Origin: Saccharibacillus alkalitolerans | GTDB taxonomy: Bacteria > Bacillota > Bacilli > Paenibacillales > Paenibacillaceae | Reading direction: 5' to 3' | DNA: 64,000 nucleotides | Assembly (NCBI RefSeq): GCF_011090185.1 | Contig: NZ_JAAFGS010000001.1 | Coordinates: 558,001-622,000, forward strand | Part shown: positions 26,071 to 38,740 of the stretch, one piece after another | How the letters are laid out: each line of letters starts with the position of its first letter | Position numbering within the stretch: the first letter of the stretch is position 1 | Notes under the pieces: generated by a model | Database searches by the model: none | Told to the model about the DNA's origin: nothing | The model's input: only the letters and a program-made list of their open reading frames with translations | Program-made: the position numbers and the translations under genes

Positions 26071-28686
26071 ATGGCAGTTAAAAACGAGGCCGCCCGTACT
26101 GTTGAACTTACCGCTGAGCAAGAGATTCAAGCGCTGATCGACAAAGCAAAAAAAGCACAAGACGCATTCATGCAAATGGATCAGCAGCAGATCGATACGA
26201 TCGTGCAAGCGATGGCCCTGGCCGGCCTCGACAAGCACATGTATCTCGCCAAGATCGCCATTGAAGAAACGAAACGCGGCGTGTACGAAGACAAGATCAC
26301 CAAGAACATCTTCGCAACGGAATATATCTACCACAGCATCAAGAACGATAAGACAGTAGGCGTCATCGAAGATAACGACTTCGACAGCTTCCAAAAAATC
26401 GCGGAACCGGTCGGCATCGTAATGGGCATTACGCCGGTAACGAACCCGACGTCCACCACGATGTTCAAATCGCTCATCTCGATCAAGACACGTAACCCTA
26501 TTATATTCGGTTTCCACCCTTCGGCGCAATACTGCAGCTCGGAAGCCGCAAGAATCCTGCACGAAGCGGCTGTCAAAGCCGGCGCTCCGGAAGGCTGCAT
26601 CCAGTGGATCGACAAGCCTTCGATGGACAAAACGAACGCCTTGATGAACCACAATGACGTGGCGCTCATTCTGGCTACCGGCGGCGGCGCAATGGTCCGC
26701 GCGGCTTACAGCTGCGGCAAACCGGCACTGGGCGTAGGCCCCGGTAACGTACCGGCCTTCATCGAAAAAACGGCCGACATCGACCAAGCGGTTACCGACC
26801 TGATCCTGTCCAAGTCGTTCGACAACGGCATGATCTGCGCATCCGAGCAGGCCGTTATCATCGAAGAGCCGATTTTCGATCAAGTTAAAAAGAAAATGAT
26901 TGCAAACGGCTGTTACTTCCTGAATAAAGAAGAAATCGCCAAACTGACGCCAAGCGCCATGAACGTGGAAAAATGCGCAGTCAACCCGGCCATCGTCGGT
27001 CAATCGGCGGTCAAAATCGCGGAAATGGCCGGCATCACCGTACCGGCAACGACCAAAATTCTGGTAGCGGAAATCGAAGGCGTAGGCACGAAATTCCCGC
27101 TGTCGGCCGAAAAGCTGAGCCCGGTTCTGGCCTGCTATAAAGTGAAAAACGCGGACGAAGGCATTGCCCGCGCCGCGGAAGTCGTCGAATTCGGCGGCAT
27201 GGGACACTCGTCGGCCATTCACTCGAACGACGATGCGGTCATCCAACGTTTCGCCAACCGCCTGCAAACAGGCCGCATCATCGTCAACTCGCCTTCGACG
27301 CACGGCGCAATCGGCGACATCTACAACACGAACCTGCCTTCGCTGACTCTGGGCTGCGGATCTTACGGCCGCAACTCGACATCGTCGAACGTAACCGCAG
27401 TGAACCTGATTAACGTGAAAAGGGTGGCGCGTCGTACCGTGAATATGCAATGGTTCAAAGTTCCGGATAAGATCTATTTCGAGAAAAACTCGACTCAGTA
27501 TCTCGCTAAAATGCAGGATATCACGCGTGTGGCAATCGTTACCGACCCGATGATGGTACAGCTCGGCTACGTGGACAGAGTGCAGCACTACCTGCGTCAA
27601 CGTCAGACTCCGGTCGCGATCGAAGTGTTCTCGGAAGTCGAACCGGATCCGTCGACAACGACCGTAGAACGCGGCCGCGCCATGATGGAACGCTTCCAAC
27701 CGGACTGCATCATCGCTCTGGGCGGCGGTTCGCCGATGGACGCAGCGAAAGGCATGTGGTTGTTCTACGAATATCCGGACACGGACTTCAACAACCTGAA
27801 ACAAAAATTCATGGATATCCGCAAACGGATCTACAAATACCCTCGCCTGGGCAGAAAAGCGAAATTCGTCGCGATTCCGACGACTTCGGGTACAGGTTCG
27901 GAAGTGACGTCGTTCGCGGTAATTACCGACAAGGAAAACGGCAACACCAAATATCCGCTGGCCGACTACGAATTGACGCCGGACGTGGCGATCATCGATC
28001 CGGAGTTCGTTTACTCGCTGCCTAAAGTGGCGGTAGCCGACACGGGCATGGACGTGCTGACGCACGCGATCGAAGCTTACGTATCGGTTATGGCGAGCGA
28101 CTACACGGACGGCCTTGCGATCAAAGCGATCCAGCTCGTATTCGCCAACCTGGAAAAATCGGCTCTGACCGGCGACAAAGTGGCCCGCGAAAAAATGCAC
28201 AACGCTTCGACGCTGGCCGGTATGGCATTCGCGAACGCCTTCCTGGGCATCAACCACAGCCTTGCGCACAAATGGGGCGGGGAATATCACACGGCTCACG
28301 GTCGTACCAACGCGATTCTGATGCCGCACGTTATTCGCTACAACGCGAAAAAACCGTCGAAGTTCGCTTCGTTCCCGAAATACACGCACTTCGTGGCCGA
28401 CGAGCGGTACGCCGAAATCGCCCGCATTCTGGGTCTGCCGGCCAGAACGACGGAAGAAGGCGTGAAGAGCCTGATCAAAGCCATCCGCGAAATGAACGAA
28501 AAACTGGGCATCCCGGCTTCGTTCCAAGAACTCGGCTTCGACGCCAAGCAGTTCGAATCGCGCGTCGACTACCTCGCGGACCGCGCATTCGAAGACCAGT
28601 GCACGACGGCTAACCCTAAACTGCCGCTCGTAACCGAACTGGCCGACGTTTACCGCGACGCTTTCTACGGCAGATTCGAAGAGTAA
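26071..28686 (+). CDS. adhE: Bifunctional acetaldehyde-CoA/alcohol dehydrogenase
   Basis: An 871-residue AdhE. The N-terminal half is a CoA-dependent aldehyde dehydrogenase (catalytic cysteine in NGMICASEQ), the C-terminal half an iron-dependent alcohol dehydrogenase with [10 protein letters not shown] for NAD and histidines in [15 protein letters not shown] and HGRTNAI for iron. It reduces acetyl-CoA to ethanol and regenerates NAD+ in fermentation, forming cytosolic spirosomes. ATG after GAGGAGG. Its codon use and lower GC than neighbours fit high expression. Followed by a strong terminator. Confidence 0.97.
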   Translation: MAVKNEAARTVELTAEQEIQALIDKAKKAQDAFMQMDQQQIDTIVQAMALAGLDKHMYLAKIAIEETKRGVYEDKITKNIFATEYIYHSIKNDKTVGVIEDNDFDSFQKIAEPVGIVMGITPVTNPTSTTMFKSLISIKTRNPIIFGFHPSAQYCSSEAARILHEAAVKAGAPEGCIQWIDKPSMDKTNALMNHNDVALILATGGGAMVRAAYSCGKPALGVGPGNVPAFIEKTADIDQAVTDLILSKSFDNGMICASEQAVIIEEPIFDQVKKKMIANGCYFLNKEEIAKLTPSAMNVEKCAVNPAIVGQSAVKIAEMAGITVPATTKILVAEIEGVGTKFPLSAEKLSPVLACYKVKNADEGIARAAEVVEFGGMGHSSAIHSNDDAVIQRFANRLQTGRIIVNSPSTHGAIGDIYNTNLPSLTLGCGSYGRNSTSSNVTAVNLINVKRVARRTVNMQWFKVPDKIYFEKNSTQYLAKMQDITRVAIVTDPMMVQLGYVDRVQHYLRQRQTPVAIEVFSEVEPDPSTTTVERGRAMMERFQPDCIIALGGGSPMDAAKGMWLFYEYPDTDFNNLKQKFMDIRKRIYKYPRLGRKAKFVAIPTTSGTGSEVTSFAVITDKENGNTKYPLADYELTPDVAIIDPEFVYSLPKVAVADTGMDVLTHAIEAYVSVMASDYTDGLAIKAIQLVFANLEKSALTGDKVAREKMHNASTLAGMAFANAFLGINHSLAHKWGGEYHTAHGRTNAILMPHVIRYNAKKPSKFASFPKYTHFVADERYAEIARILGLPARTTEEGVKSLIKAIREMNEKLGIPASFQELGFDAKQFESRVDYLADRAFEDQCTTANPKLPLVTELADVYRDAFYGRFEE

Positions 28687-28757
28687 GCTCGACGATCCGG
28701 CCGATTACCCGGGCATTCCGGGGGCCCTCCGATTGATTGAACTCCTATACTTGGACT

Positions 28758-28793
28758 GCGGCGCGCACACTTCGGTGGACGCGCCGCTTTTTT
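28758..28793 (+). terminator. Terminator of adhE
   Basis: GCGGCGCG...CGCGCCGC with a 14-base loop, followed by six T residues. Confidence 0.9.
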
Positions 28794-28922
28794 GCCTTTA
28801 CGCAGGGGAAAGAACTTTTCTCTGCGACTGCTCGCTTGCAAACTATGAAAAACAGTCAAAATATGAGGTGTTATTCAGAAAGCGGCCTTTAAAGTGATAA
28901 AAATCATAAAAAAACAACGAAT

Positions 28923-28965
28923 TGTGAGAAATGTCACATCATCCGGGAGGAGATAAGAGCATAAT
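28923..28965 (+). promoter_or_regulatory. pflB promoter with perfect Fnr box
   Basis: TGTGA-GAAATG-TCACA (28923-28938) matches the Fnr consensus on both arms. CATAAT (28960-28965) would be the -10, so the start of transcription is near 28972 and the box centre is at -41.5. The leader to the pflB start codon is then about 175 bases. Confidence 0.85.
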
Positions 28966-29033
28966 AAAGGCATGAAAGGTCCCCAAGACATCGAGAGACA
29001 GGCTCAATCATTAACCCAAAGTTTTTCGGTGAA

Positions 29034-29049
29034 TGTGATATTTTTCACT
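29034..29049 (+). promoter_or_regulatory. Second Fnr-type box in the pflB leader
   Basis: TGTGA-TATTTT-TCACT. No good -10 is found at the distance expected for class II activation, so this copy may be a downstream site (about +63 to +78 of the first promoter) for repression by Fnr or Rex, or part of an unrecognised second promoter. Confidence 0.7.
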
Positions 29050-29145
29050 TTGTTGGTTTTCGCCGGCAGAGCGGGATCTGCAGTGAGATGCGGAGTGCCT
29101 CTTCTAACCGCCTCTCATCCAAACATATAAAATGGAGGTAATCAC

Positions 29146-31410
29146 ATGTCGGTTATCGAAAGAGAAATTACAGGCGCAAACTCGGAAGCTTGGAGAGGTT
29201 TCAAGCCGGGCAAATGGACGAACCATGTGGACACCAAAAACTTCATCGACGAAAACATCACGCCATACACGGGTAATGAAGAATTCCTGGCCGGTCCTAC
29301 TCAGAACACGAACGACCTTTGGAAAATCGTATCCCAGCTGTCCAAGGAAGAAAGAGAAAGAGGCGGAGTATGGGACGTCGACGTCAATACGCCAGGATCG
29401 ATCACTTCCCACGGCGCGGGTTATCTGGATAAAGAAAAAGAACAAATCGTAGGCGTGCAAACGGACGAGCCTTTCAAACGCGCGATCCAGCCTTACGGCG
29501 GCATCCGGATGGTCATCGACGCCTGCAAAGCTTACGGCTTCGAAGTTCCGCAATCCATTGTCGACACGTTTACCAACATTCGTAAAACGCACAACCAGGG
29601 CGTATTCGACGCTTATACGCCGGAGATTCGCGCAGCGCGCAAATCGGGCGTCGTAACCGGCCTGCCGGACGCTTACGGCCGCGGCCGCATCATCGGCGAC
29701 TACCGCCGCGTAGCGCTGTACGGCGTAGACTTCCTGATGAAACAAAAACAGCGGGAACACAACGAAACGGTCGGCGACGGCATGGACGAAGCCACGATCC
29801 GTCTGCGCGAGGAAATTTCCGAACAGTACCGCGCCCTCGGCGAACTGAAAGAAATGGCCGCCATGCACGGCATGGACATTTCCAAGCCTGCTCAAAACGC
29901 GAAAGAAGCTTTCCAGTGGGTATACTTCGGCTATCTGGCAGCTGTAAAAGAACAAAACGGTGCGGCAATGTCGCTCGGACGCGTATCCTCGTTCCTCGAT
30001 ATCTACGTGCAGCGCGATCTGGCCGAAGGTACGCTGACCGAAGAAACGGCTCAAGAATTGGTCGACCACTTCGTCATGAAACTGCGGATCGTCAAATTCC
30101 TGCGTACGCCGGATTACAACGAATTGTTCAGCGGCGACCCTACATGGGTAACGGAATCGATCGGCGGTATGGCGGTAGACGGAACGACGCGCGTCACGAA
30201 GAGCAGCTTCCGCTTCCTGCACACGCTGTACAACCTGGGACCTGCACCGGAGCCTAACCTGACCGTTCTGTGGTCGGAACAGCTTCCTGAAGGCTTCAAA
30301 AAATACTGCGCGAAAGTATCCATCGAAACGAGCTCGATCCAGTACGAAAACGACGATCTGATGCGTCCGATCTACGGCGACGACTACGGTATCGCCTGCT
30401 GCGTATCCGCAATGCGCATCGGTAAGCAAATGCAGTTCTTCGGCGCCCGCGCCAACCTGGCCAAAACGCTGCTGTACGCCATCAACGGCGGCAAAGACGA
30501 AAAATCCGGCGCCCAAGTCGGACCGGAATTCCCGGCGATCACTTCCGAATACCTCGAATACGACGAAGTGATGAAACGGTATATCCCGATGATGGAATGG
30601 CTGTCCAAAGTGTACCTGAACGCTCTGAACATCATTCACTACATGCACGATAAATACAGCTATGAACGCATCGAGATGGCGCTGCACGACCGCGACATCC
30701 TGCGTACGATGGCATGCGGCATCGCCGGTCTGTCGGTAGCGGCCGACTCCCTGAGCGCGATCAAATACGCCAAAGTCAAACCGATCCGCAACGAAAAAGG
30801 AATCGCGGTCGATTTCGAAATCGAAGGCGAATTCCCTTGCTACGGCAACAACGACGATCGCGTCGACCAAATTGCCGTTGAACTGGTCGAAAAGTTCATG
30901 GGCATGATCCGCAAACACAAAACGTACCGCGACGCTCTGCCTACTCAATCCGTACTGACGATCACTTCGAACGTCGTATACGGCAAGAAAACAGGCACGA
31001 CGCCGGACGGACGCAAAGCGGGCGAACCGTTCGCTCCGGGTGCGAACCCGATGCACGGACGCGACAAAAAAGGCGCGCTGGCTTCCCTGAGCTCCGTTGC
31101 CAAACTGCCGTACGAAGAAAGCCTCGACGGCATCTCGAACACCTTCTCGATCGTGCCTAAAGCACTGGGCAAAGAAGAAGAAACACGCAAATCGAATCTG
31201 GTTGCCATGCTGGACGGATACTTCGGCAGCAGCGCGCATCACTTGAACGTCAACGTGTTCGATCGCGAACAGCTGATCGACGCCATGGATCATCCGGAAA
31301 ACTATCCGCAGCTGACGATTCGGGTATCCGGCTATGCCGTTAACTTCATCAAGCTGACTCGCGAACAGCAGCTGGATGTTATCAACCGTACGTTCCATGC
31401 AAGCATGTAA
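29146..31410 (+). CDS. pflB: Formate C-acetyltransferase (pyruvate formate-lyase)
   Basis: A 754-residue glycyl-radical enzyme that splits pyruvate and CoA into acetyl-CoA and formate under anoxia. Both catalytic cysteines are adjacent in [12 protein letters not shown], and the radical glycine lies in RVSGYAVNF close to the C terminus. Length equals that of the family. It starts at ATG after TGGAGG. The activating enzyme follows 121 bp downstream. With adhE it provides the mixed-acid/ethanol branch controlled by the adjacent fnr. Oxygen-labile, so expression is expected only without oxygen. Confidence 0.97.
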   Translation: MSVIEREITGANSEAWRGFKPGKWTNHVDTKNFIDENITPYTGNEEFLAGPTQNTNDLWKIVSQLSKEERERGGVWDVDVNTPGSITSHGAGYLDKEKEQIVGVQTDEPFKRAIQPYGGIRMVIDACKAYGFEVPQSIVDTFTNIRKTHNQGVFDAYTPEIRAARKSGVVTGLPDAYGRGRIIGDYRRVALYGVDFLMKQKQREHNETVGDGMDEATIRLREEISEQYRALGELKEMAAMHGMDISKPAQNAKEAFQWVYFGYLAAVKEQNGAAMSLGRVSSFLDIYVQRDLAEGTLTEETAQELVDHFVMKLRIVKFLRTPDYNELFSGDPTWVTESIGGMAVDGTTRVTKSSFRFLHTLYNLGPAPEPNLTVLWSEQLPEGFKKYCAKVSIETSSIQYENDDLMRPIYGDDYGIACCVSAMRIGKQMQFFGARANLAKTLLYAINGGKDEKSGAQVGPEFPAITSEYLEYDEVMKRYIPMMEWLSKVYLNALNIIHYMHDKYSYERIEMALHDRDILRTMACGIAGLSVAADSLSAIKYAKVKPIRNEKGIAVDFEIEGEFPCYGNNDDRVDQIAVELVEKFMGMIRKHKTYRDALPTQSVLTITSNVVYGKKTGTTPDGRKAGEPFAPGANPMHGRDKKGALASLSSVAKLPYEESLDGISNTFSIVPKALGKEEETRKSNLVAMLDGYFGSSAHHLNVNVFDREQLIDAMDHPENYPQLTIRVSGYAVNFIKLTREQQLDVINRTFHASM

Positions 31411-31482
31411 GACGGAAACCGCCTGAACCGAAGCGTAAATCATTCTTCGGACCGGCTGCCTGTTCATTCACAATCAAATGTG

Positions 31483-31507
31483 CGGCGCTCGCGGAACGTG
31501 AGCGCCG
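31483..31507 (+). other. Intercistronic hairpin between pflB and pflA
   Basis: CGGCGCTC...GAGCGCCG stem without a T tract. It may protect pflB mRNA or lower pflA expression relative to pflB. Confidence 0.5.
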
Positions 31508-31531
31508 TTATTATTGAAAGGGTGACGACGA

Positions 31532-32269
31532 ATGAGTCACAAAGGACGCGTACATTCACTGGAAACATTCGGGACGGTAGACGGCCCGGGAATTCGCTTC
31601 GTGCTGTTTTTGCAAGGATGCCTGATGAAATGTCAGTACTGCCACAATCCCGATACCTGGAATTTTGACGGCGGCAAAGAAATGACCGTGGAAGAAGTAT
31701 TGGACGAAATCAAGCCTTATCTGAATTATTACCGCACTTCGGGCGGCGGCTTGACGATCTCGGGCGGCGAACCGACGCTGCAGGCGCCATTCGTGGCCGA
31801 AATCTTCCGCGAAGTCAAGGAACGTTGGAATTTGCATACGACACTCGACAGCAACGGTTTTAACAATGCGGAAAAACTTCAATACCTGATGGACGTGACG
31901 GATCTGGTTCTGCTGGATATCAAGCATATCGATAACGACAAACATAAAGTGCTGACCGGAGTCAGCAACGAACAGACGCTTCGCACCGCTCAATGGTTAT
32001 CCGATCACGGCAAAAAAATGTGGATTCGCCATGTGTTCGTACCCGGCATCCATGACGACGAAAACAACCTGCGCGATCTGGGACGCTTCATCGGTACGCT
32101 GAACGGCGTGGAAAAATTCGAGATACTCCCGTATCACCAGATGGGCATTTATAAATGGAAAGAACTCGGCCGCGAATACCCGCTTGAAGGCGTACCTTCG
32201 CCTACGGAAGAGCAGGTACAACGGGCATATAAGTTGATCGAAGAAGGACGGAATATGCAGCTGAACTAA
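31532..32269 (+). CDS. pflA: Pyruvate formate-lyase activating enzyme
   Basis: A 245-residue radical-SAM enzyme that installs the glycyl radical on PflB. The cluster motif is CLMKCQYC (CxxxCxxC) at about residues 30-37, after FGTVDGPGIRFVLFLQG, and GGGLTISGGEP is the SAM-binding GGE motif. ATG after AAAGGGTG. Cotranscription with pflB is probable as only a non-terminator hairpin separates them. Confidence 0.97.
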   Translation: MSHKGRVHSLETFGTVDGPGIRFVLFLQGCLMKCQYCHNPDTWNFDGGKEMTVEEVLDEIKPYLNYYRTSGGGLTISGGEPTLQAPFVAEIFREVKERWNLHTTLDSNGFNNAEKLQYLMDVTDLVLLDIKHIDNDKHKVLTGVSNEQTLRTAQWLSDHGKKMWIRHVFVPGIHDDENNLRDLGRFIGTLNGVEKFEILPYHQMGIYKWKELGREYPLEGVPSPTEEQVQRAYKLIEEGRNMQLN

Positions 32270-32351
32270 CGTTTTCACAGATTATGTACTTAAAATTCAA
32301 GTAGTTTTGTTTTTAACTATCATCATGTAAATGTTATCATAGTGTAAAAAG

Positions 32352-32388
32352 AGCGTTTCTTTCTAAAAGGAGGAATACGCTTTTTTTA
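32352..32388 (+). terminator. Terminator of pflBA
   Basis: AGCGTTTCTTTCT...AAAGGAGGAATACGCT with a small bulge, followed by seven T residues. Confidence 0.8.
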
Positions 32389-32481
32389 TGTTTTTTGCAG
32401 AAACTTTTAACGAAGGACTGCGTCTAATACTATGTGTTTAGCGAGAGAAGGACCAAATTTCGGTATAAAGGGAGTCGTAGA

Positions 32482-34896
32482 ATGAATCTGAAGAAAATCA
32501 CGATCATCGCTCTGCTTGTTGTCGTTCAAGCAGCAGCCGTACTGCCTTCGGCATCGGCGCAAACGGCATCGGCATCGCAAGACGGCAAACAGGCCGTTGT
32601 GCGGGGAGAAGTGGTGCAGCAGGACGGCGCGTCCAAAGAATATTCGGAGAAGCTTGCTTCCCCGGCAGAAGGCGCGGCCGCCGATACAAATTCCAAAGCT
32701 GCGAATTCCGAAGCTGCGAATTCCGCTGTCGATCAGGCGGCGCCCGCTGAGGAGCAGCCTTCGCAGGACGAACAGACTCCGGCAGAAGAGGCTTCGTCCG
32801 AAGACGGCAGCGTGCCGGCAGGCCCGCAGGCTCCGGCGGACGGAAGCGTACCGGCGGACGGTACGGCGGGAACTCCGGCCGAAGAAGGAACGAACGGAAA
32901 TACAAATGCGCAGGGTTCCGTAACCCCGGTTCAAACCCCGACTCAGACTCCGGCGTCCTCGCCCGCGTTTGACCCGTCGACCACGCTGGGAACCGACAAA
33001 CTCGTGCTGATGATCAACGGCAACAAAATGTACCAGAACGGTCAAACGTATACCGCCGCACAGCCGATGACCGCCAAAAACGGCGTGTCTTACATTGCGG
33101 TTCGTTCGTTCGTCAACCGTGTAGGTCTCAAACTTACATATGACGCAAAGACGAAAGAAACGGTCATTACGAAAGGTGCCGACGAGCTGCGATTCAAGCT
33201 GGGGACCGATACGTATACGGTAAACGGAGTGCCGACGAAGATGAAAGGCGCTTCTTATCAGCAGAAAAATACGTTTATGGTGCCGTTGACTTCGATTACC
33301 CAGGCGCTCGGCATTCCGTATAAAATCGATTACAAAGCCAAAACGATCACGCTGAGTCTTTCCATAAAGCCGACGGCTTCTTTCACGGTTGAGCCGAAGG
33401 AAATCGTGGCGGGCGAGACTCAGGTCACCTACACGACAAAATCCGAGTCGCCAAGCGGCTACGCGATCGTAAACGAGCGCTGGGAAGGACGCCAGGACGT
33501 TTTCACGGATCCGGGCACGTACGTTATCACATACTCCGTGCAGGATGCCAAAGGGCAGTGGAGCGACCCGTACACGCAGACCGTTACGGTAGAAGCGCCG
33601 AATCAGCCGCCGGTCGCGCAGTTCGTGACGGACAAAGATACGTACCGCTTGGGTGAGCCGGTAACCTATACGGATCAGAGTTACGATCCCGACGGCACGC
33701 TGCCGGAAGCCAACAGCCGCGTATGGGAAAATCAAAAAGGCGCTTATTTCACGCCGGGACCTCAGACCATTACGCTGACCGTTACGGACGAAGACGGCGC
33801 GACGGACACCGTGTCGAAAACGATCACGATCACGGATGAAGTTCTGTACACGCAGGACGAGTACAACGCCCTGTTCGTACCGATCGGAAGCAAATTCTTG
33901 TTTGACGGAGGAAGCGTGCCGTCCATGCAAAAAGTTGCTCGCAACGACACGCTGGGAGACGTTACGCTCTACCGCAGCAACAGCCCGGAATCGGTATACG
34001 GCACGGGCAAACTGTACGAAGACACGCTGTCCGGCAAAGTACGCTTCATGGTTCACCACGCGAACTATACGGGCCAAAAAGTAATGATGTACGTCGTGGC
34101 GACCAACAACAATGCTACGCCTACGACGATCCGGACGCTCGACAGCGGCTTCGGCGGACCGAGTCCTTTCGCTACGGCGGCAGGCAAAGTCTCCGTCCAG
34201 CGTTATCACCAGTCGATGATCAACGGCAACAAAAAATCGACGGTTACGCTGCAGCCGGGCGAAAGCAAAATCATTCTGACCGATCTGAACGCTATCCCGA
34301 TGGCGAACAAAACGGTCATCTCGCTGATCGCGGACGTGGAATCGTCCCAGCCGATCACTTACAGCACTTTGATGATCGATCCGAGCCTCGATCCGTTCGA
34401 AGCGACGAAAACGCTGACGACGCTTAAGCGCGACGGCGTGCACAACCGCGGCACGTATCCGCTGGCGACCAAGATCATCGACGTGTTCGAGCCGGTCGGC
34501 GGTTCGACGCCGACCAAGCTCGTCATCGGCGACAACAAAGACGACCTGAACCTGACGGGAGTCGACGCACCGAATAACACCCCGGAATCGAACGCCGGCA
34601 ACTTCGGTGTTCTGTACAAAATCCATTTGGACAAAGTAGCGCCGAACACGCTGATCACCTTCAACGGACGCGGCGGCAAATATGCCGGCTGGATCACGGT
34701 GAACGGTCAGCTGGTCGAATTGTCCGCGGCAAGCATGGGATTGGTCGGCTCCGCGCTGAACACGTCCAGTGAAGCTGGCGTCGTGTACCGTACGGGCGGC
34801 ACGACCGAAACCGTCGATCTGGAATTCACGCCGGCGCCGGGCAGCAACCTGTCGGTCAACCTGATCTTCTCGCAGATGCCGGCACGCAAAGAATAG
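32482..34896 (+). CDS. Large secreted protein with stalk and PKD-like domains
   Basis: An 804-residue exported protein. Signal peptide to about ASA(Q)30, then a ~130-residue Ala/Glu/Pro/Ser-rich low-complexity linker containing the duplicated unit AANSEAANSA, then a copper-amine-oxidase-N-like stalk domain (about 190-290; SYIAVRSFVNRVGLKL, TFMVPLTSITQALGI), then two PKD-like beta domains (about 305-385 and 390-465; the second with NQPPVAQF and DPDGTLPEA), then a ~330-residue C-terminal beta-rich region I do not recognise. Probably cell-wall-associated. ATG after AAAGGGAG. Its own promoter lies in the 93 bases after the pflBA terminator but could not be fixed. Confidence 0.85.
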   Translation: MNLKKITIIALLVVVQAAAVLPSASAQTASASQDGKQAVVRGEVVQQDGASKEYSEKLASPAEGAAADTNSKAANSEAANSAVDQAAPAEEQPSQDEQTPAEEASSEDGSVPAGPQAPADGSVPADGTAGTPAEEGTNGNTNAQGSVTPVQTPTQTPASSPAFDPSTTLGTDKLVLMINGNKMYQNGQTYTAAQPMTAKNGVSYIAVRSFVNRVGLKLTYDAKTKETVITKGADELRFKLGTDTYTVNGVPTKMKGASYQQKNTFMVPLTSITQALGIPYKIDYKAKTITLSLSIKPTASFTVEPKEIVAGETQVTYTTKSESPSGYAIVNERWEGRQDVFTDPGTYVITYSVQDAKGQWSDPYTQTVTVEAPNQPPVAQFVTDKDTYRLGEPVTYTDQSYDPDGTLPEANSRVWENQKGAYFTPGPQTITLTVTDEDGATDTVSKTITITDEVLYTQDEYNALFVPIGSKFLFDGGSVPSMQKVARNDTLGDVTLYRSNSPESVYGTGKLYEDTLSGKVRFMVHHANYTGQKVMMYVVATNNNATPTTIRTLDSGFGGPSPFATAAGKVSVQRYHQSMINGNKKSTVTLQPGESKIILTDLNAIPMANKTVISLIADVESSQPITYSTLMIDPSLDPFEATKTLTTLKRDGVHNRGTYPLATKIIDVFEPVGGSTPTKLVIGDNKDDLNLTGVDAPNNTPESNAGNFGVLYKIHLDKVAPNTLITFNGRGGKYAGWITVNGQLVELSAASMGLVGSALNTSSEAGVVYRTGGTTETVDLEFTPAPGSNLSVNLIFSQMPARKE

Positions 34897-34946
34897 TTTC
34901 GGGAGCGTTCGGGCCGAGCGCATCTTTTCTCGAAGCTTGACGAAAT

Positions 34947-34996
34947 AACGAATCGAAGTCCGGTTCCGCCTGCCGCGGATCCGGGCTTCTTTCGTT
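34947..34996 (+). terminator. Possible terminator after the stalk/PKD protein
   Basis: Nested pairing AACGAA/TTCGTT and GAAGTCCGG/CCGGGCTTC makes a stable hairpin, but the T tract is poor. Confidence 0.45.
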
Positions 34997-35015
34997 AACG
35001 CAGCAATGCCCCCGA

Positions 35016-35044
35016 TTGACTCCATGCCTGTTTTGGGGCATTAT
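35016..35044 (+). promoter_or_regulatory. Sigma-A promoter of zur
   Basis: TTGACT, a 17-base spacer and CATTAT, about 70 bases before the zur start codon. Confidence 0.65.
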
Positions 35045-35116
35045 TAATGAAGAGCATTACGAATAAGGCATGCCGCAAGGAATACGCCATACGTGGCAGG
35101 AGGCGAGGTTTGACCG

Positions 35117-35581
35117 ATGCTTTCGATGGAACGCATTATCGAGATTATGGCGGAGCAGGGGCTTCGCATCACCGATCAGCGCAAGACGCTGGCGAAGTTG
35201 TTCGCCGAAGCGCCGGGCTATCTGTCCGCCAAGGACGTTTACGACTATATGGGACAAAAATATAAGGGGCTCAGCTTCGATACGGTGTACCGCAATCTGC
35301 GCGTCATGCAGGAGCTGGGCGTGCTGGAACAGATCGTATTCGAAGAAGGCGTGAAGTTCAAGCTGCACTGCAGCGAAGACCATCACCATCATCATATGAT
35401 CTGCCTGCAGTGCGAGAAGACGTATCCGATCACGTTCTGCCCGATGCAGCTGACGGAGTCGCCGGACGACTTCCAGGTCGTCAAGCACAAATTCGAAGTG
35501 TTCGGCTACTGCAAGGACTGCCGGGAGGAAGCGGCGCAGGAGCCGGTCAAAGCGTCTGCCGGGAAGCGTGAAGCGCGATGA
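35117..35581 (+). CDS. zur: Zinc-uptake repressor Zur (Fur family)
   Basis: A 154-residue Fur-family metalloregulator. [18 protein letters not shown] is the DNA-recognition region and is closest to Zur rather than Fur or Per[12 protein letters not shown] and FGYCKDC give the structural zinc cysteines and part of the regulatory site, and the segment [10 protein letters not shown] also fits Zur. It represses zinc import when zinc is sufficient. The znuACB operon 3.2 kb away has a Zur-box-like operator, which supports the call. Overlaps yidD by ATGA. Confidence 0.9.
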   Translation: MLSMERIIEIMAEQGLRITDQRKTLAKLFAEAPGYLSAKDVYDYMGQKYKGLSFDTVYRNLRVMQELGVLEQIVFEEGVKFKLHCSEDHHHHHMICLQCEKTYPITFCPMQLTESPDDFQVVKHKFEVFGYCKDCREEAAQEPVKASAGKREAR

Positions 35582-35865
35582 AGATTGCGCGCCGAACGGT
35601 TCAGGGACCGATCCGCTTTTACCGAAAATTCATCTCTCCGCTTAAGCCGCCGAGCTGCCGGTTCATGCCGACCTGTTCGGCTTATGCGCTGGAAGCGATC
35701 GAAGTGCACGGAGCGGCGAAGGGATCATGGCTGGCGGCCAAGCGAATCGCGAAATGCCATCCTCTGCATGCCGGAGGATACGATCCGGTTCCGCCGCGCG
35801 TCGACCGGGGTCGGCAGCGGGATCAAGGCGAAGAACAGGCGGAAGTCCGCGGTACGCAGGCCTGA
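35578..35865 (+). CDS. yidD: Membrane protein insertion efficiency factor YidD
   Basis: A 95-residue YidD protein with the conserved core [31 protein letters not shown] and [14 protein letters not shown], including three conserved cysteines. It is an amphipathic peripheral protein thought to help YidC-dependent insertion. The Arg/Gln-rich tail after the core is variable. Translationally coupled to zur by the ATGA overlap, which is unusual because yidD normally sits by rpmH-rnpA-yidC. Confidence 0.93.
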   Translation: MKIARRTVQGPIRFYRKFISPLKPPSCRFMPTCSAYALEAIEVHGAAKGSWLAAKRIAKCHPLHAGGYDPVPPRVDRGRQRDQGEEQAEVRGTQA

Positions 35866-35976
35866 AGGGCTGCGGCGCGGGCTTTTTTGTCGAATGCTCG
35901 TCTTTGCGCAAGTCCGGTCCGCGTAAGGCTTGAGGCCGGACGATGTTCCCGTCGAAATCGATCGAGGGAGGCAGGG

Positions 35977-36006
35977 TTGACACTGCGGGCTTTTTTTCGG
36001 TATATT
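35977..36006 (+). promoter_or_regulatory. Promoter of the metG T-box leader
   Basis: Consensus -35 TTGACA, an 18-base spacer and TATATT. Confidence 0.7.
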
Positions 36007-36037
36007 TCTTGGTATAACAAATCCGAGGAACGGATGA

Positions 36038-38434
<2,397 letters not shown>

Positions 38435-38468
38435 GGCCTAAGTAATGCCGGCTCCAAAAGCCTGATCG

Positions 38469-38504
38469 AACCGGGTTCCTCCTTAGGGAGGAACCCGGTT
38501 TTTT
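38469..38504 (+). terminator. Terminator of metG
   Basis: AACCGGGTTCCTCC-TTAG-GGAGGAACCCGGTT, a perfect 14-bp stem, followed by a T tract. Confidence 0.97.
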
Positions 38505-38520
38505 GCAATTCGTTTTCTTA

Positions 38521-38720
38521 AGGCCTGTACGCCAACTTGGACGACGTGCATCTTTGGCCGCCTTTTCGCCCCCTGCGGATGTCTACTTGAAGCGTGTAGT
38601 CATCCACCAATGGCTGCGTCAGTGCCCCTTGACGTGCCCCGGCACGCCTTCGGAACCCTTCCTTGCCGAGGACGAAAATTCGCCTAAATCTGCCTCCTTC
38701 GAAGTTTGCGTACACGCCCT
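38521..38720. mobile_element. MITE-like element or insertion-sequence remnant (~200 bp)
   Basis: The ends are imperfect inverted repeats: left AGGCCTGTACGCCAACTTGG and right (reverse complement) AGGGCGTGTACGCAAACTTC. Over the 16 bases from TGTACGC on they agree at 14. The interior has no gene; the only minus-strand frame, 65 codons, is Arg/Gly-rich and unlike a protein. It sits exactly between the metG terminator and the znu promoter. No clear target-site duplication is seen, so it may be old. Confidence 0.6.
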
Positions 38721-38740
38721 AGGCAAATCGCTCGAAAAGG

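Noticed and set aside
25990-28527. Very long open frame antisense to adhE
   Set aside because: Composition is a shadow of the third-position bias of adhE (Arg/His/Val-rich); similar frames lie opposite pflB and other genes.
28972-29127. 51-codon open frame between adhE and pflB
   Set aside because: Weak ribosome-binding site, starts at the predicted transcription start, crosses the second Fnr box and has no protein-like features.
35866-35976. Terminator after yidD
   Set aside because: A T6 tract follows GC-rich sequence, but I could not draw a convincing stem.
38518-38715. 65-codon minus-strand frame inside the inverted-repeat element
   Set aside because: Arg/Gly-rich with no ribosome-binding site and no transposase motif.
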